Shown one piece after another: positions 14,699 through 24,460 of a DNA stretch of 64,000 nucleotides. Position 1 is the stretch's first letter. Every line of letters starts with the position of its first letter. The DNA is from Terriglobia bacterium. GTDB lineage: Bacteria > Acidobacteriota > Terriglobia > JAIQFV01. The stretch covers positions 372,001-436,000 of the forward strand of contig JAIQFV010000001.1 of assembly GCA_020073085.1 (NCBI GenBank), written 5' to 3'. Both the position numbers and the translations under genes were made by a program. Under the pieces are notes generated by a model, which saw only the letters and a list, made by a program, of their open reading frames with translations, was not told the origin of the DNA and did not search any database.

Positions 14699-17059
14699 AT
14701 GCCCACGGCCACAGAAGATCTGCTCTCTTCCCGACACAAAGAACTCGCCGCCTTATTCCCGAAATGGGAAAAAACGAAAGACTGCATCGACCAGTTCATC
14801 GATATCATCTTGAATTACCGGCAGAGCGGCCACCCGGGAGGGTCCCGATCCAAGGTGCATGCCCTGTTGACGACTTTGTTGAGTGGCTTCATGCGGTGGG
14901 ACATCCGGCATCCCGAAAATCGCTTTGGAGACCGGTTTCTTTTGGGCGCGGGCCACACGGTTCCATTAATTTATTGTACCCTCGCCGTCTTGAATGAAGC
15001 GCTGCGGGCCAAATATGAACAGACGGGAGACCGCCGGTATATGGTTCCGGAACCCCAGGAGCGGCAGCTGACATGGGAAGACCTGCTCGGCTTTCGCCGC
15101 AACAAGGGACTGGCGGGGCATGCGGAACAAGAGGGAAAAACACTGTTTCTCAAGTTTAACACCGGACCCTCGGGTCATGGAATTCCAGTGGGCGTGGGCG
15201 AAGCCATGGCCCTGAAGCGTGCTGGAGCCATGGGAGTGAAGGTCATCCTCTATGAAGGCGAAGGCGGACTCACTCCCGGCTCGGCCCACGAGTCCAAGAA
15301 TTCAGCGTGGGGGTTGGGCCTGGACAATCTCTACTTCTGTATCGACTGGAATGATTTTGGAATCGACGACCGGCCGGCCAGTTCCGTCGTTCGGGGGGCG
15401 CCGGTGGATTGGTTCCAACCTTACGGATGGCGCGTGTTTGGAACAGACCAGGGGAGCGAGTGGGAGACCATTGTGGATCCCTTTATCGGAGCCATGGTCG
15501 CCGACAATCCTTCCAAGGTCCCCACGATGATCTGGTTCAAGACCCGCAAAGGCCGCGGGTACTTGAAGTACGATAACAAATCCCACGGCTCCCCTCATCC
15601 GATGAACCATGAGTTGTTCTGGCAGACCAAAAAGGAATTCATGGACAAGTACGGCGTGGAGTTCGATGGCTACGGCCAGCCCGCCCCCAAGGATTCTACC
15701 GCCATCAAAGAACAATTCAGGAACAATTTGAAAGTGGTCGCTGATGTGATTCGTGCCGACCAGGAACTCGTCGATTATCTTGCCGATCGCCTGGTGGAGA
15801 TTGGCGAGGGGGTCCCAAAGGATATTCAAGGCTTCCGGCTGAAGACGAAGAGGAATCCCGTTCACGACGACCGCCTTTACGATTATCGGAACTATCCCTC
15901 GGAACTGTTCCTCTCCCCGGGCGCCAAAGAGGCCAACCGCGCGGGGTTTGCCAAGTGGGGAGCCTGGGTGAATGCTTTCTGCAAGAAAGAATACGATCGG
16001 CCGCTGTTTCTGGCGATGTCGGCCGACCTGGCGGATTCCACTAATATTTCCGGATTCGCCAAGGACTTTGGCGACACAAAAGGCTATGGCTGGTATGAAC
16101 GTGATAAAAATCCCGAGGGAACACTGCTTCCCCAGGAAATCACCGAGTTTTCCAATTCCGGTCTTTCCGTCGGTATTGCTTGCGTCAATCTTTCAGAGAA
16201 ACCCTTCGAGGAGTTCAACGGGTTCTACGCGACTTGCTCCACTTACGGTTCATTCGTTTATCTGAAATATGGTCCGATGAGGCTGTTCAGTCAATTGGCG
16301 CAGGACTCGCAGATCAAGACGGGAAAAGTCATCCTCTGTGCGAGCCACTCCGGGCCGGAGACCGCTGAGGATTCGCGCACCCACTTCGGCATTCTGGCGC
16401 CCGGTGTCACCCAGCTTTTTCCCGATGGCAAGTGCATTGATTTGCATCCGTGGGAACACAACGAAGTCGCTCCCGTGCTGGGAGCCGCGATGAAAATGGA
16501 CGCCGCGATCATCGCGCTCCATCTCACCCGTCCTGCGATTGAAATTCCGGACCGGGAAAGGCTTGGCATCGCCTCCCATTTTGAAGCGGCCCGTGGCGCC
16601 TACGTGCTTCGTCCTTTTCGATCGGGCCAGAAACCGATGGGGACGATTCTGGTCCAGGGGACTTCGACGACGGCCAACGTGGTCAAGATCCTGAAGGATC
16701 TGGATGAAGCCAAGCTCAATGTCAAGATCATTGCGGCCATCAGCCCGCAACTGTTTGCGGCGCAAGAGGCCGCGTATCGAAGCACCGTGTTCCCGGAGAA
16801 AGACTGGATTGATTCGACGGTAATCTCCAACCGGGGCCGGCGCCTCATGCACGACTGGATGATGACCAAGATCGCCGAAGAGTACGCCATGACTTCCGAC
16901 TGGGACAACCGCTGGCGCACGGGCGGAAGCGTCGATGAGGTTATCGAAGAGGCGCATCTTTCGCCTCCCTGGCTGCTGAAGGGCATCGAGCGGTTCGTGC
17001 GCGATCGCGACAAACGCCTCCAGCGGATCCAGTCGATGCTTGATGCGGTCAAGGGCTAG
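14699..17059 (+). CDS. Transketolase-family thiamine-diphosphate enzyme, paralogue 2
   Basis: This 786-residue protein is collinear with the 785-residue product at 7042-9399 over its whole length, with most motifs identical: SGHPGGSRSKVHAL, RNKGLAGHAE, FNTGPSGHGI, EGEGGLTPG, IDWNDFGID, MSADLADSTNISGFAKDFG, GTILVQGTSTTANV and DSTVISNRGRRLMHDW. Differences are spread along the protein and both copies keep all motifs, so both look functional. The start follows AGGAGCCTCA. Paralogues could be differently regulated or have different substrates. An IclR regulator follows on the opposite strand. Confidence 0.85.
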   Translation: MPTATEDLLSSRHKELAALFPKWEKTKDCIDQFIDIILNYRQSGHPGGSRSKVHALLTTLLSGFMRWDIRHPENRFGDRFLLGAGHTVPLIYCTLAVLNEALRAKYEQTGDRRYMVPEPQERQLTWEDLLGFRRNKGLAGHAEQEGKTLFLKFNTGPSGHGIPVGVGEAMALKRAGAMGVKVILYEGEGGLTPGSAHESKNSAWGLGLDNLYFCIDWNDFGIDDRPASSVVRGAPVDWFQPYGWRVFGTDQGSEWETIVDPFIGAMVADNPSKVPTMIWFKTRKGRGYLKYDNKSHGSPHPMNHELFWQTKKEFMDKYGVEFDGYGQPAPKDSTAIKEQFRNNLKVVADVIRADQELVDYLADRLVEIGEGVPKDIQGFRLKTKRNPVHDDRLYDYRNYPSELFLSPGAKEANRAGFAKWGAWVNAFCKKEYDRPLFLAMSADLADSTNISGFAKDFGDTKGYGWYERDKNPEGTLLPQEITEFSNSGLSVGIACVNLSEKPFEEFNGFYATCSTYGSFVYLKYGPMRLFSQLAQDSQIKTGKVILCASHSGPETAEDSRTHFGILAPGVTQLFPDGKCIDLHPWEHNEVAPVLGAAMKMDAAIIALHLTRPAIEIPDRERLGIASHFEAARGAYVLRPFRSGQKPMGTILVQGTSTTANVVKILKDLDEAKLNVKIIAAISPQLFAAQEAAYRSTVFPEKDWIDSTVISNRGRRLMHDWMMTKIAEEYAMTSDWDNRWRTGGSVDEVIEEAHLSPPWLLKGIERFVRDRDKRLQRIQSMLDAVKG

Positions 17060-17148
17060 CCGATTCCTGGCCCCGCGGGGCGCAGGCTGCCCTTCCTGCC
17101 GGGTTGTACTTCTCAGCTATTGGCCGCCGCTAAGGTATCGGCCTTCCC

Positions 17149-17946
17149 TCAACCTGCGTGGCCCTTGCGTGCAGCCGACTGGTGGCCCAGCTGGTGGGAG
17201 ATTCGGCGCGCAGCGTCTTTCACCAGGTCCGCGATCTTCGACATGCTGGAGCGGTCCACCTGGCTCGTCGTGCCGCTGACCCCGACGCTCGCCACGGTGT
17301 CTCCCAGGGCATCGAAGATCGGCGCCGCCACACAACGCACCCCCAGGTTGTTCTCCTCGTCGTCCACCGCAAATCCCCGGGTTCGTATGTGTGCCAGCTC
17401 GCGCGAAAATTGCGGGAGGGTCGTTATCGTCTTTCGGGTCCGGCGGGTCAGTTCGAGGCCCTTCAAGAGCGCCTCCGCTTCCGACTTTGGCAGATGAGCC
17501 AGTATCGCCTTCCCCACACTCGTCGTATGCACCTCCATGCGGCGACCCACCCACGTGTCCATCTTGATAAAGCCGGGAGCTTCGACCTTTTCAATGTAGA
17601 CCGCCTTGCCCCCGTCCAGGATGGCCAAATGTGCCGTCAAGTGGACGTGCTCCACGAGGTGATGAAGGGCCGGAATCGCCAGTTCCCGGATGTCGAGGCC
17701 GCCAAGGACACCACGGCTGAGGCTGACCACCTTGAGCCCCAGGCGGTACTTGCCGGTGGTGCGCTCCCGGCGCAGGTATCCCCGCTGCTCCAGCACCCGG
17801 AGGATGTAACTGGCCGAGCTTTTTGGAATCCGCAGCTTGCGGCTGAGTTCCGCATTGGTCATTCCCCCGCTGCGCTCGGAAATGGCCTCCAGCATGCCCA
17901 GCGCCCGATCCACCGCCGATGACGCCTGTTCCGCTGCTCCACGCAT
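17149..17946 (-). CDS. IclR-family transcriptional regulator
   Basis: The 265-residue protein has an N-terminal winged helix-turn-helix (residues about 8-70: AVDRALGMLEAI, then NAELSRKLRIPKSSASYILRVL) and a C-terminal effector domain with VEAPGFIKMDTWVGRR, TSVGKAILAHLP and RGFAVDDEENNLGVRCVAAP, the standard IclR signatures. It diverges from isocitrate lyase across 383 bases that hold two copies of a 16-bp palindrome. In enterobacteria IclR represses the glyoxylate operon; the same role here is inferred from the divergent layout and the operator-like sites. The start ATG is at 17944-17946. Confidence 0.92.
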   Translation of the reverse strand: MRGAAEQASSAVDRALGMLEAISERSGGMTNAELSRKLRIPKSSASYILRVLEQRGYLRRERTTGKYRLGLKVVSLSRGVLGGLDIRELAIPALHHLVEHVHLTAHLAILDGGKAVYIEKVEAPGFIKMDTWVGRRMEVHTTSVGKAILAHLPKSEAEALLKGLELTRRTRKTITTLPQFSRELAHIRTRGFAVDDEENNLGVRCVAAPIFDALGDTVASVGVSGTTSQVDRSSMSKIADLVKDAARRISHQLGHQSAARKGHAG

Positions 17947-18036
17947 ACACTGTCCCCTGACCGATCGTCTTGCCGAATCTCATCCTAACAAGCCCCCTCG
18001 CCGCTGTCAAAGGCATGGTTCGCATTATGAATTTGC

Positions 18037-18052
18037 GTTCAGCATATTGAAC
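18037..18052. promoter_or_regulatory. Operator-like palindrome 1 (upstream of the aceA promoter)
   Basis: GTTCAGCATATTGAAC matches the perfect palindrome at 18117 in 14 of 16 positions. It lies 17 bases upstream of the -35 hexamer and is the site nearer to the regulator gene, so it might also serve autoregulation. Confidence 0.65.
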
Positions 18053-18068
18053 AAGACGGAAGTTGCGC

Positions 18069-18096
18069 TTGACAGCGCCCGCAGACCGGCTATGAT
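18069..18096 (+). promoter_or_regulatory. Near-consensus promoter of aceA
   Basis: TTGACA (18069-18074), a 16-base spacer and TATGAT (18091-18096). Transcription would begin near 18103, just upstream of the second palindrome. Such a strong promoter suits a gene held down by a repressor. Confidence 0.75.
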
Positions 18097-18116
18097 GTGC
18101 ACTGAATTGAATAACT

Positions 18117-18132
18117 GTTCAATATATTGAAC
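18117..18132. promoter_or_regulatory. Operator-like palindrome 2 (downstream of the transcription start)
   Basis: GTTCAATATATTGAAC is a perfect 16-bp palindrome, at exactly 80 bases from its twin at 18037. An additional ATTGAA just upstream (18106-18111) forms a second, overlapping inverted pair with TTCAAT. A repressor bound here would block transcription. Confidence 0.75.
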
Positions 18133-18329
18133 ACCGGCCCGAGGGCTGGAAAGGCCTTCCGCATTGCGCTGGGACCGAGGGGATGAAAACGAAGGATTCC
18201 CCGGTCGCCTCCAGCATGCGGCTCACCGCCGGGGACTAACTGGTCTGAACCAACGCCGGACCCGCATTTCTGATTTGCAGGGGCGTTTTCCTGGAATTGC
18301 TCGATCGATCTTTCTAGAGGAGAAGAGAC

Positions 18330-19688
18330 ATGAAGAACGATCTTCAGGCAGCAGAACTTTCTGAACAATGGGCCACTCACCCGAGATGGAAGGGGATCAC
18401 GCGGCCGTACACGGCGGATGATGTCATCCGGCTCCGCGGCTCCATCCAGGTCCAGCACACCCTGGCCGAAATGGGAGCCGAGCGGCTGTGGCATTTGTTG
18501 CACTCCGAGCCTTATGTGGCGGCCCTGGGCGCCTTGACCGGCAATCAGGCGGTCCAGCAGGTCCAGGCCGGACTCACGGCCATTTATCTCAGTGGCTGGC
18601 AGGTGGCGGCCGATGCCAACAACGCCGGCCAGATGTATCCGGACCAGAGCCTCTACCCGGCCGACAGTGTCCCCCACGTGGTGCGCCGAATCAACAATGC
18701 GCTCCAGCGGGCCGATCAAATCCAGCATGCGGAGGGTCGCCCGGGGCCCTACTGGTTCGCCCCTATCGTGGCGGATGCGGAAGCCGGCTTTGGCGGCACC
18801 TTGAACGCCTTCGAATTGATGAAATCCATGGTCGAAGCGGGCGTCGCGGGGGTCCATTTTGAGGACCAGTTGGCCTCCGCCAAAAAATGCGGCCACATGG
18901 GCGGCAAGGTGCTGGTGCCGACCCAGGAGTTCATCCAAAAGCTCGTTGCGGCCCGACTGGCGGCGGATTTGATGGGAGTGCCCACCCTCCTCGTTGCAAG
19001 AACGGATGCCAACGGGGCCAACCTTCTCACCAGCGACGTTGACAAGCGGGACCGGCCGTTTCTGACCGGCGGGCGGACCGTGGAAGGATTCTTTACGGTG
19101 AAGGGCGGGCTGGAAGCCGCCATCGCGCGTGGACTCTCATACGCCCCCTACGCCGACCTGATCTGGTGTGAAACCTCGGAGCCGAACCTCGAAGAAGCCC
19201 GCCGTTTCGCCGAAGCGATTCACGCGGAATACCCCAGCAAATTGCTGGCTTATAACTGCTCCCCCTCCTTCAACTGGAGGAAGAAACTGGATGATGCCGC
19301 CATCGCCCGCTTCCAAACAGAGCTTGGAGCCATGGGATACAAGTTCCAGTTCATCACCCTCGCGGGGTTCCATGTGTTGAACCTCGGCATGTTCGAGCTG
19401 GCCCAGAGCTACAGGGAGACCGGGATGACGGCCTATGCCCGGGTGCAGGAAAGCGAGTTCGCTCGGGAAAGCGACAGCGGCTACCGGGCTGTCAAGCACC
19501 AGTCGTTCGTGGGGGTGGGATACTTCGATGATGTCACACAGACGATCGCGGGGGGAACTTCCTCAACCACGGCGCTGGCGGGGTCAACGGAAGAAGAACA
19601 GTTTTCGCAACCCGCGTCAGCTCACGTCCCTGCTCCCTCGGATCCGCTGATGATCGATCCATCGCAGTTCCCTTCCCTGTCCGCGTGA
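18330..19688 (+). CDS. aceA: Isocitrate lyase
   Basis: Isocitrate lyase splits isocitrate into glyoxylate and succinate, the first glyoxylate-bypass step used for growth on acetate or fatty acids. The 452-residue protein contains [17 protein letters not shown], the catalytic [13 protein letters not shown] near residues 184-197, VARTDANGA, and YNCSPSFNW. It has a Ser/Ala/Pro-rich C-terminal tail. The ATG follows AGAGGAGAAGAGAC. No malate synthase gene is visible next to it. Regulation by the divergent IclR-family protein is likely given the paired palindromes. Confidence 0.96.
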   Translation: MKNDLQAAELSEQWATHPRWKGITRPYTADDVIRLRGSIQVQHTLAEMGAERLWHLLHSEPYVAALGALTGNQAVQQVQAGLTAIYLSGWQVAADANNAGQMYPDQSLYPADSVPHVVRRINNALQRADQIQHAEGRPGPYWFAPIVADAEAGFGGTLNAFELMKSMVEAGVAGVHFEDQLASAKKCGHMGGKVLVPTQEFIQKLVAARLAADLMGVPTLLVARTDANGANLLTSDVDKRDRPFLTGGRTVEGFFTVKGGLEAAIARGLSYAPYADLIWCETSEPNLEEARRFAEAIHAEYPSKLLAYNCSPSFNWRKKLDDAAIARFQTELGAMGYKFQFITLAGFHVLNLGMFELAQSYRETGMTAYARVQESEFARESDSGYRAVKHQSFVGVGYFDDVTQTIAGGTSSTTALAGSTEEEQFSQPASAHVPAPSDPLMIDPSQFPSLSA

Positions 19689-19969
19689 GGGGATGCTGAG
19701 GAGCCGAGACCAGGGTCGTTCGGGGATCCCGGGAAAGCCTGATCCATCTCCGGTGGAGCTCCAGGACAATGGCCTCCTCCCACGTTTTGGAATTACAGGT
19801 TGATTTCCCCCATTCACGGTCCACTCCATTCAGGTGAGAGTACGAGGCAATCTTCGAGATTGCCTTCGTGCGTCTGCCTCATTTGAGCCTGGGGCTGGCT
19901 AGTAACCGGCCCCGGATCAAATTCGAATGAACCTCTTAGAGCTCCCAGCCGCGTTTTGACCGCCTTGTC

Positions 19970-21010
19970 CTAGGGCTGGTGAATCTCCTTCAGAGCGGCT
20001 AGAAATCTATCATTCTTCATGAACCGCTGGAACGAGGAGTCTTCCTCCGGGTGGGGCATTTGTTCTCCGGCAATAACGTTGTCCTTGTATTGGAAGGCAC
20101 GCTTCAGAAAGCTGATGGTATTGTCCAGATCATCCATTTCGGCATAGGTGCAGGCGAGGTTGTAATAAAAGAGGGGATAACGATCATCCTTCGACAGACC
20201 GTACTCAAAGGTCTCTTTGGCTTTTTTCATGTCCCCCGTCATCCCATAACACATCCCCAAATTATCGATGAGAACATGCCACCAGTCTTTCTCGAGCGTG
20301 GATTCTTTCTTCTCACGATCCAAGGCCTTCTGGTAGGGCCCGATCGCCTTCACAAAATCTCTCTTGAGGTAATAACCGTTCCCCTCGGTGACATAAGCCC
20401 AGGTGGGATCAATCGAGGGACTTGAGTCGACCGTCGAGGAGTGGTCCGGAGTTGCTGCAGTCGGAGCCGGGTTGCCCGGCTTCGGCTCAAAGTGAACTGA
20501 CTTCACGACATTCTCGAAAAGAGGTCGGTCCGCGGGTTTGTAGAGAACTTTCGACAAATGCAGATCCACCCAGAATCCGTCTACCACATATTCCGCATAC
20601 ATATTGTACTGCTGCACCGGGATTCCCTTGTAAGCCGGGAGGAGGTATTCAAGGATGCTGATCCCACCTATCTCAGACTGGGCGACATTCTTAGGGTTCT
20701 CAAGCTGTGGCTGGTTGCTCTTCCAAACAAAATCGCGACAAGACTTGCTATCATTGCACTTCCGGGCCGATTCAATGAAGAATGAAATGTTCAACTGATT
20801 CTTATTATCTTCCAGGAGAAAATATCCCGAAGAGCCTTCGGGCTTAACCTGTTGGCTCTTGACCTCCACGTTGTCTCCGTCAATCAGGAGAATCCAAGGC
20901 GCCTGGGGGATGGTGAATCTCAGTTCTTTCTTGGTGGAAGTCGCTGCGCAAAGCAGAGAGGTTCCAAGTCCCATCAAGAGAGCAAGCCAGCTGATCGTGA
21001 TTCGCTTCAT
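19970..21010 (-). CDS. Secreted protein with C-terminal TPR repeats
   Basis: The start at 21010 is preceded by AAAGGAGCCGTGC and gives MKRITISWLALLMGLG with a signal peptide ending near LCAATS; the longer reading frame upstream encodes an Arg-rich stretch and is unlikely. Of 346 residues, the first 200 form an unrecognised exported domain, then a Pro/Thr/Ser linker (residues about 185-205), then about three tetratricopeptide-type repeats (YYLKRDFVKAIGPYQKAL; NLGMCYGMTGDMKKAKETF; YYNLACTYAEMDDLDNTI). TPRs mediate protein contacts. Function unknown. Confidence 0.75.
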   Translation of the reverse strand: MKRITISWLALLMGLGTSLLCAATSTKKELRFTIPQAPWILLIDGDNVEVKSQQVKPEGSSGYFLLEDNKNQLNISFFIESARKCNDSKSCRDFVWKSNQPQLENPKNVAQSEIGGISILEYLLPAYKGIPVQQYNMYAEYVVDGFWVDLHLSKVLYKPADRPLFENVVKSVHFEPKPGNPAPTAATPDHSSTVDSSPSIDPTWAYVTEGNGYYLKRDFVKAIGPYQKALDREKKESTLEKDWWHVLIDNLGMCYGMTGDMKKAKETFEYGLSKDDRYPLFYYNLACTYAEMDDLDNTISFLKRAFQYKDNVIAGEQMPHPEEDSSFQRFMKNDRFLAALKEIHQP

Positions 21011-21219
21011 GCACGGCTCCTTTACATAGATGCCGCCTATTCGAAGAATCGCTTTCCGAACAGTACCCCACGGAGAGCGTCTGCAGGCAGATGTCGGTGT
21101 CTGTTCCCCACTCTTCCGACCTACTCGAATGGGCATGTGGTTGTGAAGTCTATCAGGTTCTTCTGCCTTTCTGAACACTGGGCGTTCTCCAGGCAGAGGG
21201 TCAACACGCCTGTGAGCAC

Positions 21220-22542
21220 TTACCGCTTGCGCTTTAGATTCCATCGGCCGATGGCCACTATCGCTCCGTCCGTCAGGACGATCCGGGCCTCGCCTTCGAG
21301 CGACCGGCCAGTGAACACGCCTTCGTACTTTACGACGGCACCGCTGACCCCCTGCGGCTGGATGAAGGATACTCCGGTTTCAGTTAGCACGACCTCGGAC
21401 ACCTGAGACGTCATATCGTCCCGGGGATTTCCAAAGCGGACCTTCAATTCCCCCTGCCAATCCTCGCCGGTCCGGGTCAGGTGCAGTTCCATCGTGGCGG
21501 GCCAAGCCATTGCCCGGGAGAAGACGCGCGTCTCTCCCGTCCAGGATCCTTCGAGATCCGCCGGTGTGGGTTTGCGCCCGGCGGGCAGTGCCGTGCGCTG
21601 GGGCTCGGGCGGCGGTGAGACATTCAAGTAACCTCCGGAGGTCTCCAGCTTTTGGTGCGCCTTCCACGCCGTCTCTTGGATGAGCTCGGCAGACGATGCC
21701 GAAAGCCCCACGAGCTGCACTTTTTTGTCATCGGTGATGCGGCCGGTGTCGTCTACAGCAGGTCCTGAGATTTCGTGCGCCAGCCCTTTGGGGCTCCGGC
21801 CGGTAAAGGTCGCATAGAACACGCAGGCGGCGAGGTATGTCCCTGCGGGTGAGGGATGAGAACCATCCTGCCAGTAGGGGTCAACGGCTGAACCTTTTGA
21901 CCGGAGGTCCTGCCAAGCCATCCCGACCGGGGCCATCCGGGCATGTCGCTCGCGCGCGATCTGCATATAAGCATAGTCCAACAACTGCTGATTTTGGACG
22001 GGAGCGTTACGCCGTCCCCACGTGGAATAAAAGACTGTGTTCGCGCCTGCCTGCCGGATGGCTTCGTCGAAAAGACGTGCATACCTGTAAAAATCATCAG
22101 GAGAGCGAATGGTCGGCAAACCGTCCAACATGGGGCTTGGGCCGAGCGAACTCTGCTCTTGCAGCACCACATAATCCCAGCCGCCATGCTGGATAGCCCA
22201 TAGCGCCGCCCCCCTTTGCCAGTGTTGTTCGAGGGTCGCTCCCCCTGCCACAACCATCCGGGCCTGGATGCGGGAGTCTGTGCCCGCCGACAACGACAGT
22301 TGTTCCAGCATTTCCGGAAGGTTGTTGTAATAGGTGTAACTATTCCCGACAAAAAGGACCCGCAGCGGCTTCCGCCGCGGCTGCGGCACCGGCGCGTGGG
22401 GAGTAATGCGGGAAGCCGTCACCAAAAGCAAACTCAACAGCACCCAGTGCAGGACGGCGGCACGCAATGCTCTGCCTCGCGACCGCCGTATCGCCCTCTC
22501 GCTACCCAATTCCACAAAACCGTTATAGAGCGGCCTCTTCAT
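21220..22542 (-). CDS. SGNH/GDSL-type hydrolase with C-terminal beta-domain
   Basis: The 440-residue protein has an N-terminal membrane or signal segment (residues about 28-45). The hydrolase domain begins VLFVGNSYTYYNNLP, with the serine in the GNS block I form, has GGDS-like GG/VVLQEQSS segments, and ends with DGSHPSPAGTYLAA carrying the Asp-x-x-His pair. After about residue 285 a separate domain of roughly 130 residues (from DLEGSWTGETRVF) looks like an all-beta module. The enzyme is likely an exported esterase or deacetylase on glycans, as inferred from the fold. It precedes the trehalase-to-TPR series on the same strand. Confidence 0.8.
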   Translation of the reverse strand: MKRPLYNGFVELGSERAIRRSRGRALRAAVLHWVLLSLLLVTASRITPHAPVPQPRRKPLRVLFVGNSYTYYNNLPEMLEQLSLSAGTDSRIQARMVVAGGATLEQHWQRGAALWAIQHGGWDYVVLQEQSSLGPSPMLDGLPTIRSPDDFYRYARLFDEAIRQAGANTVFYSTWGRRNAPVQNQQLLDYAYMQIARERHARMAPVGMAWQDLRSKGSAVDPYWQDGSHPSPAGTYLAACVFYATFTGRSPKGLAHEISGPAVDDTGRITDDKKVQLVGLSASSAELIQETAWKAHQKLETSGGYLNVSPPPEPQRTALPAGRKPTPADLEGSWTGETRVFSRAMAWPATMELHLTRTGEDWQGELKVRFGNPRDDMTSQVSEVVLTETGVSFIQPQGVSGAVVKYEGVFTGRSLEGEARIVLTDGAIVAIGRWNLKRKR

Positions 22543-22654
22543 CTGGGTTGTTCAAGTCCCTCCCGGGTTCACTTCCTGAAGCCCAAGTGCATTCTAACGA
22601 CAACGCTGCCTCCGTTCGATTTACATCCGTTTAGAACTAGAGAGGACGGACCAT

Positions 22655-24346
22655 TCATTTCGCCCCCAGGCGTTTCGCCCAGGGTTCAGGCAGGGCGTGC
22701 AACAACTCGAGAAAGACTCCGTTCGTCCATCCAAACCCGACCACGTTCTGCGTGTAGCCCTCCGCGACATGGGTCTCCGAAGATCGGGTCACCACATTAT
22801 ATTTTTCACGAATCGTCTTATCGCGCCGGAAGTTCTCAAGCACCATCGCCAGGAATTTATAAGAGAGGCGATCGGCATCCTCGTTGAACCCATAGCGTCG
22901 CAACCCTTCGATCGCAATCAGATGAACGGGAGCCCAACCATAGGGAGAATCCCATTGCGCGCCCGAGGCCGTCTGACTCATCGCGAGTCCACCCGGTTGT
23001 TCAAAGAGCTTCAGGTTCTGGCGAACCATTCGCGCCTGTTCCGGCGAAGCGAGTCCCGCCCAGAGCGGATAGAGGGTCGCAGCGAAGACATAGGAAGACG
23101 GGGTGTGACCCTCAAAGTCGTAATCGAAGTAGAGCCCGCGCTGTGAGTTCCAAAGAAACTTGTCCATGGCCTCACGTCGTTTCTCAGCCCGCGTCCGCCA
23201 TTGGGCCGCCTGCTGAGCTTTTCCCAGAATCCTGCTGATTCGCTCCAAGTCCATCTCAGTTTTGTAAAGCAGGCTGTTCAGGTCCACCCCGGCAAAGTGA
23301 TGAGTCGCCGCGCTGAAAGGCCCGAAGCGGAACGAGACGTCAAAGCCCGACTCGCGCATGCTGCGGTCCCCTTTGTAATATTCGCGCGAAAGACTCACCC
23401 CTTCAACGGGGGTGCAATCTTTCGTGGACTCTGCATCCGGTTCGCAGAGTTCGAGAGGAAAAAGCGGCCCGATGGCCTGCGCGTCGCGCGGCTTGTCCCC
23501 GGATCGAACGAGATATGAACCCGTTTCCCTGGGCGATGCGAGAAAATGGCGGGCAACCTCCCGATAATAGCCCGGGGAGTCCGCCATTTCAGGTACGGGT
23601 CCATTGCCGAAATCGTAGTAACGTGAAAGGCCGGTATCGCCGGCAAGATGTGGCGAGCGGGTCCAAAAGCGGTGGTCTCTGACGGCATAAGGATAGGCCT
23701 TCTCCAGCCATGCCGGATCGTCCTGCCCCTTTGCTTTTTCGGCGTCGTATAGGGCGAGAATCATCGAGGTCAGGAAAGGGGGCTGTGAGCGGGTTAAATA
23801 ATAAGTGCGGTTGGCATTCAACACTCCTCCGTAATGGTCGATCTCGAAGAAGAAATTTTCAACGATCCCCCGGGCGAGATCGAGCCTTCCATCTCGCAGA
23901 AGGCCCCGCAGGATAAAATAACTGTCCCAACCATACATCTCGTTGAACCGGCCGCCGGGAACAACATAGGGGTGTTCCAGATAAAGCAAACCGGGCGGCT
24001 CAATCTTGGCCGGGTCAACCTCACCCAAAGTTGAGATTTCCCGGGGAAGGTGTTCCACATGAATCGAACAATCCTTTTCCAGCCCCTTTACGTCGGGGGG
24101 CACCGCAAACCCTGCAGGAAGATACAAGACGGACCGCTCGGACTCTTTGGGGTCGAGGACCTCGTTGCACGTCGTCATTGACCGGGTTAGAGAATCCCAG
24201 GACCGTGAAATATACCCAAGGATGTCTTTCATACCCTGCGTCTCCTTCGCGACTTGCGGTCCGGCGGCGGATGCAGCCCTTCCAAGCAGCAGGACAGCCA
24301 GAAACAACCCTGCCACAATCATCGCGCGACCCACTTTATTTCTCAT
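22655..24346 (-). CDS. treA: Periplasmic trehalase, glycoside hydrolase family 37
   Basis: Trehalase hydrolyses trehalose to two glucose molecules. Both family signatures are present: PGGRFNEMYGWDSYF near residue 135 and QWDSPYGWAPVHL near residue 468. A signal peptide occupies residues 1-28 (hydrophobic run VAGLFLAVLLLG, cleavage near ASAAG), so it acts in the periplasm or outside. The 563-residue length is normal. The start ATG is at 24344-24346. The neighbouring SGNH hydrolase gene starts 112 bases downstream on the same strand. Confidence 0.92.
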   Translation of the reverse strand: MRNKVGRAMIVAGLFLAVLLLGRAASAAGPQVAKETQGMKDILGYISRSWDSLTRSMTTCNEVLDPKESERSVLYLPAGFAVPPDVKGLEKDCSIHVEHLPREISTLGEVDPAKIEPPGLLYLEHPYVVPGGRFNEMYGWDSYFILRGLLRDGRLDLARGIVENFFFEIDHYGGVLNANRTYYLTRSQPPFLTSMILALYDAEKAKGQDDPAWLEKAYPYAVRDHRFWTRSPHLAGDTGLSRYYDFGNGPVPEMADSPGYYREVARHFLASPRETGSYLVRSGDKPRDAQAIGPLFPLELCEPDAESTKDCTPVEGVSLSREYYKGDRSMRESGFDVSFRFGPFSAATHHFAGVDLNSLLYKTEMDLERISRILGKAQQAAQWRTRAEKRREAMDKFLWNSQRGLYFDYDFEGHTPSSYVFAATLYPLWAGLASPEQARMVRQNLKLFEQPGGLAMSQTASGAQWDSPYGWAPVHLIAIEGLRRYGFNEDADRLSYKFLAMVLENFRRDKTIREKYNVVTRSSETHVAEGYTQNVVGFGWTNGVFLELLHALPEPWAKRLGAK

Positions 24347-24460
24347 GGCTCCAAACTATAGTACGGCCATTCGAGTTCCGCAACCCGCCGGAAGATTTCC
24401 CTCCAAGGGTTTTCGCCTCATTGACTTGACCCGCATAGACCGCAACCAATCAGGGCGAGT

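Larger units (their letters stand above)
17947..18329. other. Divergent control region of iclR-type gene and aceA
   Basis: It contains palindromes at 18037-18052 and 18117-18132, a near-consensus promoter between them and a leader of about 225 bases before aceA. No open reading frame of interest is present. Confidence 0.75.

Noticed and set aside
17158-17922. 254-codon plus-strand open frame
   Set aside because: Exact antisense to the IclR-family regulator; composition typical of a shadow frame.
18090-18938. 282-codon minus-strand open frame over the aceA promoter
   Set aside because: It covers the promoter, operator and N-terminal part of aceA on the opposite strand, and lacks family features.
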